Below, in pieces: positions 36,809 through 47,142 of a DNA stretch of 64,000 nucleotides. A program made the position numbers and the translations under genes. The notes beneath the pieces were generated by a model. It made no database searches and was not told where the DNA came from. It worked only from the letters and a program-made list of their open reading frames with translations. The DNA is from Artocarpus heterophyllus (taxonomy: Eukaryota; Streptophyta; Magnoliopsida; Rosales; Moraceae), in the NCBI GenBank assembly GCA_025403435.1, contig CM046327.1:10098218-10162217 (forward strand), given 5' to 3'. Within the stretch, counting starts at the first letter, position 1, and each line of letters begins with the position of its first letter.

Positions 36809-37415
36809 TTTTTTTTCTTCTTAGAATACCGAACAAAATAAAAGAAAGAAACAATATAATTCGTATTTCCATAATTCCATGCCTTTGTGTATGTTTTATC
36901 CCTTCTTTCTTTCTCTCTCATCAAATAGATTGCAAATGAAGGAATTCGTAATGGGACATGTAATTTGTCTCAAATGATTTTAGAGAAGGATGAGGATTCA
37001 AAAAGCCGTATTTGAGAATTGAGCTACACTTGTCATTCCAATATTGATTATATATATATATATACATAAAAGGTAACGAATCCAAAGTATTCAAACTCCA
37101 TACTTTCTAGTGGATTTAAATAAATAAATAAACTTGAGGCATTCAAACTCTACCATGATCATAAGGTCAGGTGTAAATTAATATTAAACTATGCCTAGAA
37201 CTGTTATTTTTTATTATTCTTTTTAATAACAAGATCAGACGATTACAGAGGGAAGAAAAGGAAATCTTCGACAAGTAAAAGATTGAGCAACTGAAACAAA
37301 ATGATTATCGGATAAAAAAATATATGATTTTGTTAATTTTCGCCTAATTTTTTTTTTTTTTTTTTGCTAAGCCTTCTCTTACATCTGTGTACATATACCG
37401 AACAACATAGGTGAT
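36809..37415. other. AT-rich spacer before the DUF4050-type gene
   Basis: No gene seen. A (TA)n tract lies at 37051-37062 and a T run at 37351-37367. Confidence 0.5.
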
Positions 37416-37827
37416 TTTATTTTCTTCCTTTCCTCCCTTATCAAACTGTAACACAATAACAAAAGAAAACTCTCCTTTCTTTCCTTCAATCAAACAAGAT
37501 GATAGATTTGCCTTAAAAATGCGCTGTTATACATCAATAAAAACAATAAAGGAAAAAAAAAAAAAAAAAGAGAGAGACAAGATTTTACGGAAGATCCTTT
37601 TTAACACCTGACTAGAAGTCGAACTAGAAGATTTGTACAAGTGTGTTTCTCTCGAACCCCATCAAAGAAGTCTAAAAAGTAAGTGTAACACATAAACTAC
37701 AACATGGGAAGTAATTGGTGGCCGCAATTGGAATCTGTTTAGCACCAAAGACTTGAACCTGAATTGCAGAAGAAAACAATGGGGGAAATATAGAGAGAAA
37801 AAAAAAAAGTGTTCATGTTTTGCGAGC
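37416..37827 (-). other. Probable 3' UTR of the DUF4050-type gene
   Basis: The minus strand has AATAAA at 37421-37416, about 405 bases after the stop codon. A run of about 20 A lies in the middle (plus strand, near 37552). The transcript end is inferred. Confidence 0.35.
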
Positions 37828-40800
37828 TCAATCGTACAAGCCTTCCTGCTCCCAAATATCAACAAGGAAATCTACCATTTCCTGCCAAATAAGACCAACA
37901 AACCTCTAAGAAACAGATCAATAAGCCTTTGTTTAGCCTCTTGATACAAACAATATAAAACTCTTAGCAACTACAATAAAAAGTAAAAAGTTGTTACAAT
38001 GTAAAGCTCTCATATGCTATAGTTTTCAAACTAACATTTTCAGCTTCGACTGCTCTCCCAAACACACCATAAAAATAAAAAAATAAAAATAAAAATAAAA
38101 ATAAAAAACCGAGTTTGGTAGCCAAAGCAACTTACAGAAAGCTGGATTGGTTGTGGGAAAGGCTTCCTGGTTCCAAGTAAACTCTCATACGTAGCATTCC
38201 AACTGCAAAACAGAAATGGTTAGGACTAGGAGATGGTATTTTTTACACAGTAGAGTAAGCTTTTATTCTTGCTTCTTCTTTTTTTTCATAATAATAATAA
38301 TAAAAACCTTGATTGGGAAAAGCTAAAAATGCAAGAGACAGGCCAAGTTACCAATTCAGGGAAAATCATATTGCCAACAAGCTAAGAAATGTTTCCTCAT
38401 AACCCAAAATACTTGTATCTAGGAAATTTGGGAGTATAGATAAAAATAGAAATTGGCAATAGGTGACAGGGGAAAAGTTTAAAAGAGCCCTTCTATTAAA
38501 TGGCAAACCCAGTTTTATGACTATATGCTTCATGCTATTATTAAAGAGGGATTAGATGATTCACCTTATTCTGGGTTCTCGAATTTGCTTCTTATTCTGA
38601 GAGTTTTTGTTTCCAAGCCATTGCTGCCTTGTCTGATTCCAGAGAAGAAGGCCTGCATCAATTGACTCTATTATTAAAGGAGTTTGTTCCAAAGATTTGC
38701 TTATGAATAAAAAGAAAAGGATTTATATGATGGAAATTTCATGTTTGAACGATCATTTTCTAATAGATACAACAGAAATGTTCCATGTTAAACAACAAAT
38801 CAACAACTTCTAAAACGAAATAAAAATAATACTGCAAAGTTTTAGATAAGAGCACAGAAGAAACCTACTTCATGTTGTTTTCTTGGTAAGTCTTGTAGAC
38901 ATGAGTCGTTGACCGTATCAACAGTCAACACTAGAGGATTACTGATTTTGTGCAAAGCACAAGCATAGATTAGAATATATATATATATATGCACACACAT
39001 ATACATATGTCCTTTAAAAAATGAAAGGAGTACTTGTTTTTGCTTAAAGCGAGTGACCTTGAGAATTAGAGGATGACATTGTCAAGTGTAGGCAAAACCA
39101 AAGCAAAACAACCAAAAGGAGAATGGATAGAAGTTTCTGGTATGAACTTGCCATGATTTACAAATCCATGAGGATTGCTTGTGCTGGTCGAAGAAGTACT
39201 GTGGGGATCAGGTGCATGATTTGAGGTGGTGATTAATGAGATGCTTCTCTCGGAGGATTGGGGCCCACCATTCTCCATTTCAATGGTGCTAGTGCTCCAA
39301 AGATCCTCTGAAAAACTAGTTTTCTTCACCGGCCGGCCTTGAATTCTCAGTCCCCTTGATGGGTCATCTACTGCAGTAATAACCAAGGGTTTGGTAAAAC
39401 ATCCAAGACAGCCTCTGCTCTGTTTTGAATCAGGTTCAACCACAAAATATTGATTAACACCACATATCAACTCAAAATGCCAATTTAAAAACCACATTTA
39501 TTAAGAACTGTAAAAGCAGAAGCAAAAAAAACGATATTAGAAACTAAGGAAATAGTCTTCAAACCTGCCATCCACAGAAATAAGAAAAAGGAAAATGAAA
39601 TGAACGAAGCGCTACTGATATATCGACTCCTGACTATACTAGCCAAGTTTTAAGTAGTAGTAAGAAAAAATTTCCACCACAATAATACAAGCTGATGGGA
39701 GTGCAGTTAGAAAATCTCAATTAGCGCCAAAGCCTATCACCTTTTCTTTTTCTCACCAATTAATTAACATTTAACTAACAAACAAAAATATATTTAGTTG
39801 CACGAAAAAAAAAAACTAAAGTAAAAAAAGATAGATGCATGAAATTGAGTCAACAATTTTGTTTTTCTATTGGCCCAACAATAAAACTTTTAACAAAACA
39901 GAAATTACAAATTTACAATTCAATTCCCACATAGAAGAGTACATAAAATTTCACAAAGATAACTAAGAGCGACAATTCGTAGTTCCCAGGCTTATGAAAA
40001 CATTCCCATATGCAAAAAGACAACTCCATCAAAATAAGCTTTGTTCCCAAAATTCCTTAAAAAGAAAGGCTAAGCAAGCTGATCCAGATTTCTAAAATTG
40101 TTATGCACTCACAAGATCATCAGAAACAAAAAATCTTTTCCCCTTCTTACACTGAAAACTTTCTTGAATTTTTGCTTGCACTTCTCCACAATTAAGAGCA
40201 AAAAAGCTCGAAAACAAGCACCAGAAAATACTAAAAACGAGCAGCAAGGTTTGTTTCTGAAGCATCTCTCCGTTTGGGACAAGAAACAACACTTGGAATA
40301 CATAGTTGTAGCTCCTATAGAAATTCAATGCAAAAGCAAAACTCCTCTATCAATATTAAACTCCAACGAAATGCCTAAGGTATCAAGTAAAGAATGGCAA
40401 AAAAAAAAAAAAAGGAAAACCCAAATGCCTCTCTATTCATTTATACTAGTTCGCTTAACAAACAAGCAAACACACTTACGAAACTTCCAAATCAAGTCAA
40501 GGAGACCAAGCAACAAAAGAATACCCCCTAAGGCCTGTTTGGTTCCCCAGAAAGCTAGGGAATCAGGAAAGAAACAAATTGCTTTATTTTCCCATCTAGT
40601 TATTCTTTCCCATCCCAGAACCCTAAACGGGAAAATGCTCTAAGCTACACTGAAAAGCAAAAGAATTCACAATTCAGGTTAGAATATTTCTCTAAAAAAA
40701 CTTTTTTTTTTTAATTTTATCCCAGATAATTAACAGTTCAGCGCAGAATATTACTCTCAAAAAGTTTCCCAAACTAAAGTCCGCCTATTTTGCCTTGAAT

Positions 40801-41083
40801 TCTCAATTGCTTTTGCCGAGCAACCAAACAGGTAAAACTCACCAACTACACTCCGTTTTCCTCCTTCCCCTTCCCTTCCCCAACCCCACCGCGCCGCGCC
40901 GCCCCCCCCCCCCCCCCCCGGTTTCTTTTGTCAAACAAGAATCGAGATCTCCAAAATTCTCCCAAATCCCTTAAAGTTTTCTTAGCAACCAAACAGAACA
41001 AAAAAACACAGCGATATTGAGGGAGTGAAAGAAAGAAAAACTCACCCCATGCAAGCGAGGGCGGAGAAGAGCCAAGATGGCAT
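37828..41083 (-). CDS. Small DUF4050-family protein, function unknown
   Basis: Five exons on the minus strand: 41083-41046, 39414-39152, 38652-38565, 38202-38136 and 37881-37828, giving 510 bp and 169 aa. It starts MPSWLFSALACMGGCLGCF, then has GLRIQGRPVKK, a Ser/Thr-rich stretch, NHGLLLWNQTRQQWLGN, SWNATYESLLG, and ends EMVDFLVDIWEQEGLYD. That conserved second half marks a plant-wide family usually labelled DUF4050, sometimes mislabelled gag-pol in databases. No role is known to me. The Cys-rich N-terminus with a Gly pair might be lipid-modified, but that is a guess. Introns 1, 3 and 4 are GT-AG; intron 2 appears to be GC-AG (G|GCAAGT at 39151). Family membership rests on recalled similarity. 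Confidence 0.85.
39146..39152 (-). other. GC splice donor of intron 2, DUF4050-type gene
   Basis: The exon ends CATG and the intron starts GCAAGT. Joining to the acceptor GATGCAG at 38653 gives an uninterrupted NHGLLLW. No GT donor nearby keeps that frame. GC-AG introns make up about 1% of plant introns and usually have this strong extended donor. Confidence 0.75.
40534..41010 (-). repeat. Repeated CTGTTTGGTT motif in the first intron of the DUF4050-type gene
   Basis: The minus strand has CTGTTTGGTTGCTAAG near 41000 and CCTGTTTGGTTGCTCGG at 40832. The plus strand has CCTGTTTGGTTCCCCAG at 40534. The 40534 and 40832 copies face each other like terminal inverted repeats about 300 bp apart. This could be a small MITE or a repeated intronic element. 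Confidence 0.5.
40902..40919 (-). repeat. G18 tract (plus-strand C18) in the first intron of the DUF4050-type gene
   Basis: Eighteen C in a row, preceded by CGCGCCGCGCCG, about 125 bases from the first splice donor. On the transcript it is a G run that could form G-quadruplexes. Its exact length is prone to sequencing error. Confidence 0.85.
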
Positions 41084-41300
41084 ATATCCGTAGATTTGCA
41101 TTTAAACTTGCAAAACCAGAGATTGGGAGCTTTGTCGCAGAGCAGAAAACCCAGAAAGCAGAAATACACCCTTCAAAGCCAAAGTTCTGCGTAAACCCAA
41201 ATAATTGAAAATCAATAAGAAAGAAGCCGTAGTAACTTGTATTACACTTTTTTATTTTTGTTTTGCTTGGGGATTTTCCGAGAAAAGGTAAAGTAAAAGA
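41084..41300 (-). promoter_or_regulatory. 5' UTR and promoter side of the DUF4050-type gene
   Basis: Upstream sequence on the minus strand with no clear TATA box. A longer minus-strand frame starting at 41169 is in another phase and does not resemble the family, so the start at 41083 is preferred. Confidence 0.35.
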
Positions 41301-41490
41301 GTTCCCAGGAAAAAAAAATTCCTTCTTTACGCAATTGTGGGTATGAAGCGGTGGGACCTTGAAAATGGCATGTTTGAGTTGTTGAAAAAGAGAATTTTTT
41401 ATTTATTTATTTTATATGGGGTTCTTCTTGGTTATGTGAAACCACTGTTGGCCCACTATTCTTTATTCTGATTGAACCGACCAAGCTGCC

Positions 41491-41512
41491 TCTCTCTCTC
41501 TCTCTCTCTCTC
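41491..41512. repeat. (TC)11 microsatellite
   Basis: Eleven uninterrupted TC units upstream of the DUF4050-type gene. Confidence 0.9.
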
Positions 41513-43944
41513 GCCCTTTTCTTTCTGTTCTGCGCTTTGCAATCGCTTGAATTAGGAGCGGAGGAGGGAGGGGAAAAAATAAAAAAAAAACAAACAAGGT
41601 AGATGGATAATGTTGTTGTTTGTTGTTTGTTGTTTAACAGCAACAGCTTTGTTCTTTTTTTAAAAAAAGAAAAGAAAAGAAAAAATAGTCGGCACTTATT
41701 TTCGCCTAGTTCATCTTTTTTTTTTTCTTCAAAAAAAAATAAAATATATATATATATATATAATATGAGACTTTTTTTTTTTTGGCAATTGCGTTGAAGG
41801 GCTTTTTTAAAGGTCTTTAAAAATAAATAATCATATTTTTTTAAATTAAATAAATGATCCCTTTTATTAATTAAAAAGTCAAAATAATAAAAATAACATT
41901 GATTAATTATTAATCAAGTAATAGTTTATCAATTATAACTTGAGTTTATAGCTAATAAAGCAATAAATTTTAATATATTTGTGATAAAAAGCCTTGGTTT
42001 ATTAGTGATAAACCCAATACATCAGTAAAAAAAAAAAAAAAAATCCTACAAAAAATTAAAACCTTCACGTTCTCTCTTCTCTCTCCCTTTCTTCTCACTG
42101 CACTCTGATCTGAAAATGCTCATGTGATCGTTGTCGAGGATCTCGACCAGATCTTAACAAAATATGAAATTGAACCATTTTCATCAATTTCACAAAATAT
42201 GCATCTCAGAACTTGTAAGGAAAAAAAAAAAAAAGAAATCTTAAATACTTGCTCAACCTCAAACGGCTGAACTCAAGTGACGATGCACGGCTTGGCTATG
42301 TCTAGAGACCACGACGGTGGGTGTGGCTAACTGGATCAGCAAGAATGACCGTTGACGGCGACGGCGACGGCGAAGCTAGGTGGAAAAAGCACAGTTAATG
42401 AAGCTTAAAAAAAAGATAAAGAAAACTGAAATGGGCGAAGTAGAAAGCTCATACCGGTGATAATGACAATGGGGGAATTGCAGCGGCGCGGTGACAGAAT
42501 GGTGGCTAGAAAGGAAAAGAGATGGGTTTGCTGGGATGGGAAAAATGGGTTGGTGACAGAATGCCTTAGGGTTTCAAAGTAAAGGTTTTTCTTGTCAAGG
42601 GTATTATTGTCTTTTAGTTTAATTAAAACTCGAGTTTGAGAATGGACAGCCACTCTCATAATTTCGAAAGGTTAGGATTATATACTCAATATAAATCATA
42701 AAAACAACCAAACAGCCCCAAATCGGGAGATTTTGACGCAAGGGCAAAAAAAATTTCTAATTAAGTAAATAGTTTTTTTTTTTTGTAGAAAAAAAACATG
42801 TTTCATTAGACAGTTAAATTGTTTCAATTTTTTTTTTAAAAATAAAAATAACTGCAACAAGGAGAGGAACCTCAACAAAGTGAAAAAAATAAACTGAAAC
42901 TGTTTTTATACCTAAAAAGCATGTTTTTTTGCGTCAAAAAACTGCAAAAAAAAAAGTCATTTTGCCAAAATCAATTTTCCTTAAGGTTAGTTTTCAAAAT
43001 CCCTCCCCCAAATCCTTTCTTTTTCTTTGGTGTGGTGGACGTTTTAAAACTGTTATATTATATTAAAATTATGTTTTTTTTATAAATCTTTTGGCTAAAA
43101 AATAAATACCTATCAGTGAATTTTTTAGCTCCTACAAAAAAAAATTTGCCTAATATATATTAAAAGATAATTTCCTCTTTCTTTAATGTAGGAATTACAT
43201 GGTATCTTTACTATGAGTTAAATTGACAGATGGTACTTATGTGAAAAACAAAAAAATAATTTTTTCACTATATTCCGCCTCCTAGAGTATGAAACATCAA
43301 TTGGAATTCCCTAAGTGTGATAAATGAATGGGACCCAGAGCAACCCTATTGTAAAGTCTCTCGATTTTATTTATTCTACCAAATTACCATCGAAAAACTC
43401 TTTTTCCCTTTATTATATTTTCTTTACTTGGATTTTTTACGTTCTATTTCTTTCTATTTTCTATTGCCTAGACATAGTGTTAAGTTTTATTCATAATTTA
43501 TAATTAGGGAATTCTTAAGTTACTTCATCGGTAAATTACGATGTTTTAGTTGTCGGATTAAGATTTTAACAATATGATTACAATAGTTTATATTAAAAAT
43601 TTACAATGCGCGATACAAAACTGTTTTCAGTAACAGATAGACCATTTAAAACACTCAATCTATCATTAGAGTAACATTGCTTTTTCTACCATAAAAATTG
43701 TCTTATAGTTAAGGAAAACACCAAAAAAAAAAAAAAAAATTGATCCGTTTCAACACGAGAATTTGCCACTTGCTGTTACCAAAACTGGTTCAAAAACGTG
43801 CTCCTCCGGGTGAGAATCACTAGAGCAGCTTATTATTTACTACACACAAAGAAAGATAGCAAAAATACATAATTGACATCGGAGGCAGAAGGTGATAACT
43901 CTATATAACGTCAAAAAACAAGGAATACAAGGTAGTAAACGAAA

Positions 43945-43975
43945 AGAAGAAGAAGAAGAAGAAGAAGAAGAAGAA
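43945..43975. repeat. (GAA)n microsatellite
   Basis: About ten AAG/GAA units in a purine-rich region. Confidence 0.9.
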
Positions 43976-45670
43976 AGCAAAGAAAAATGGAGGAGGGATC
44001 AACATGCGATGAATGGTGGAGATATGATCAGTACTCTCCTTCGCAATTTATAGAATAGATAGATTTTTTTAGAAAAAGCATATCTGACAAAGAATTAAAC
44101 TGTGGATCAACCTTTGATAGAAAGGGAAAAACTAAAAAAAGTAACATAAAGACAATATAAAAAAGAAATTGTTTTAATGGAAGCAAAGAAAGAAAAAAAA
44201 AAAATCAAAGTACAACGTAATTCGTAAAGGATTAAAACTGTCTTAGCATCTGACAAAAATAAAAAAAAAATAAAAAGGAAAAAAAACTGTAATAAGCTTA
44301 AGTAAAACAAATACAAAAACAACAAAAGGAAAAACTGACATGTGACCAAACCAGGAGCATAGAAGAAATTATTTTAAGAGAGCTTTTATGGGAAGAGATG
44401 TCTTTTTTAAAATAAAAATTATTATTTTAATTGTTGAATTAAAATAACAATAGTTTTTTTTTTTTTTTTTTGTGAATGTTCACATGAAAAATTTGAAGTG
44501 TGCAACACAAAATTGTTATAATCATATATTAGGCCATTAAAAATTTAATCTAACAGCTAAAATAACAGTATTATTGATAATTAAAATGAATAGGTGCTAC
44601 CGTAAAAATTCTCTTACTTTGATACGAAGAAAGCAAGAGGAAAAAAGTATTTTAGTACATAATAAAAACAAATTGGACCAAAGCAAGGATCGACAAAAAT
44701 GAAGAAAAAAATTAAAAAATATTAAAAAAAAGAAAAAAGAAATAAAAAGAAGAAAACGTAAAAATAAAAAAGCAAAAAGAGAGAGTGACATGTGGTAAAA
44801 GGATGTAGAAAAACAAAAAAAAAATAAAAATAAAAATCATTGCAAAAAGAAAAAATGGAAAAAGAAATTAGAAAGGAAATTAAACTAAAAGCAAAAAATA
44901 GGGGGCTGACATGCGACGGAAGGGGGAGAAGGGCTCTTTTAAATATGTATGATAAAGGGGAAGAAAAGTCGTGGGAAAAAGATGTTAGAGAAAAAGAAGC
45001 AGCGGACAATGTACATAAAGATGATTGAGAAAGCACGTCCAATTTGTATTAATCGGTAGCAATTGGATAATATCCTCACAAATTTATTTTGAAGGATAGA
45101 AGGGGATCAATTCCCCCAAAAAGAAAGTCTATTACCTTCACCTAAGTTTGACGTAACATATCTTTACCAACAAACTCAAAATTTATTGGGTAAAGCAAGA
45201 AATATTAGGAGCTGGAATACATATTAATATTATAAAAAAAAATTAAATAAAAAAAGATAAAATTTTATTGAAACGGAGCATAATTTTAAGAGGCAGAATA
45301 TAATTTTAAAAGATAAAATGTAATTTTTATAAAATTTTATGTACAACATTAAAAAAAAGGTTTAAGTGACAACTGTCTATCTTGGATCTATAATATAAAG
45401 TTTCAAAAAAGTAAGTTAATAGTTAATTGTCAAACACTCTATATAGAGAATTAGTGAATCTCACTAGTAACCACTTCATTAAACTGTTTTAGAAAAACCC
45501 ATATCTTTAAACGGGAGCCTGACCTTTTCCAAACCACAAGAGTCAAAGGATACTCAATCCACTATTGTCCTTTATGTCAACCATATTGTTAATAATTTGC
45601 TAAGGGCTCACCTAAACAAAAACATAGAGGCCTCCGCCATTAATTACATTTTAATAGGCTACAAATACCG

Positions 45671-45746
45671 CAGAGACAAACTCAATGGATCAGATTTCCC
45701 AACCAATTCAGAGACAAACTCAATGGATCAGATTTCCCAACCAATT
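45671..45746. repeat. 38-bp perfect tandem duplication
   Basis: Two copies (45671-45708, 45709-45746), each containing CTCAATGGATCAGATTTCCC. They are identical by eye over nearly the full unit, so recent. Confidence 0.9.
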
Positions 45747-46235
45747 CCACCATCCTGCCAAAACGCACAATAATAATAAATAAATAACAAAAAACAAAAA
45801 TAAAATAAATATAATTAACAACAAGCTCCGACCAATTTTAATAACTTTTTAATAGCAACTAGCAAATTATTATTCATTTTGAATTGGCTTCTTTTGGACC
45901 CTACATAGCATGAAGACTTGTAGGAACCCTGGATTTATGTAGTCTGTGGTGGTGGTTGAAGTTTTCAAATATAATTATCTAGCTCCTGCAAAAAGTGATT
46001 GCCAAACTTTGGGCTCTTCAATGCGCTAAGCTTTGGTTATATCACATACAAACGACTCCTAGGCCATCGTAAAAGAAGGATTGGGACAAGTAGCTTTAAT
46101 TTAAAACATATAAAGATTTTATACTATTTATAGTTATAATTAGTGGTCAAAATCGTTCATTCAAATGGCCTATTTATTTATTTTTTTCTACTTGAATATT
46201 AAGTAGTTCATTTTCATCCTGTTACAAAAATAATA

Positions 46236-46531
46236 CGATAGAAACAAAAAAATAAAAACACACGAAGATTTATATAGAAACTTAAGATTGAAAAAAACTA
46301 CAGACAGAGAGAAAGAAAATCACTAAACTCGTAAAGATTACAAGATGGAGGCGATTAAAGAGGCTAAAATTTGAAAATAATGAACGATAGAAACAAAAAA
46401 ATAAAAACACACGAAGATTTATATGAAAACTTAAGACTGAAAAAAACTACGAACAGAAGAAAATAAAATCACTAAACTCGTAAAGATAACAAGATGAAGG
46501 CGATTAAGAAGGCTAAAATTTGACAATAATG
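46236..46531. repeat. About 148-bp tandem duplication
   Basis: Copy 1 at 46236-46384 and copy 2 at 46385-46531 share GATAGAAACAAAAAAATAAA, CACACGAAGATTTATAT and TCACTAAACTCGTAAAGAT. They differ at roughly one base in ten. A (TA)14 tract at 46551-46578 follows. Confidence 0.85.
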
Positions 46532-46753
46532 AAACCCTAACATAATACATTATATATATATATATATATATATATATAGGTATAAACAAAACCCTATGAG
46601 CTTAAAAATATAAACTAAACAGCAAAAAATACAAAAGTTTGTACTACAGGGCTCTGCCCTTTCACCCCAACATGATCAGTGACGGGCTATGGGATTGAAT
46701 CTATCAGCCCGATCCCTACGCTACCACTACAGATCTCATAAAAAATCTCACAT

Positions 46754-47142
46754 TTATTTTTCATTATAATTGTCACACCGTAAACTTTTTAGGTCGAGTC
46801 AAACTAAATTCAGGTTATTATACCTTAACACAACCATTGACGTACACTCTACATTATGCATATGCACGTTAACCGATACTGATGTGCAAAGAAATAACAA
46901 GGCAGTCTATGTTTTTAGTTCTTCTTCCGCCCCATGTGCAGAAACACCAGATATGGACAGAAGAACTGAGGAAACACTGTATTTGCAACAATAACACTAC
47001 GCCATATATTCCGTTCATATACAAATATGCGTATGCTATCAATCACAAATATGTGTATACTACCAATCACTATATATATATATATGTACGAGACAACTTG
47101 AGTAGAGATTTGTGTGCGTGTGTGTATATATATCAGCTGCTA
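46754..47142 (-). other. Probable 3' UTR of the phospholipase D gene
   Basis: The minus strand has AATAAA at 46759-46754, about 385 bases beyond the stop codon at 47143. Frames on the opposite strand are shadows. Confidence 0.35.

Larger units (their letters stand above)
41301..46753. other. Intergenic AT-rich region
   Basis: About 5.4 kb with no supported gene. It contains simple repeats, a GC-richer patch at 42240-42380 with GACGGCGACGGCGACGG, and tandem duplications listed separately. The long purine-rich block at 43940-45010 produces many spurious frames. Confidence 0.6.

Noticed and set aside
39066..39151. C-terminal tail KFIPETSIHS... of the unspliced DUF4050 exon
   Set aside because: Read-through into intron 2. 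Family members continue with LLLWNQ, which is found in the next exon.
40098..40643. 181-codon plus-strand frame
   Set aside because: It lies inside the first intron of the minus-strand DUF4050-type gene, has low-complexity Lys runs, and shows no family resemblance.
42240..42380. GC-richer patch with GACGGC repeats, considered as a gene fragment
   Set aside because: No continuous frame with recognisable protein features or splice sites; only a short trinucleotide-like repeat.
43940..45040. Several Phe/Leu- or Lys-rich frames
   Set aside because: They arise from a purine-rich simple-sequence block and have no protein-like composition.
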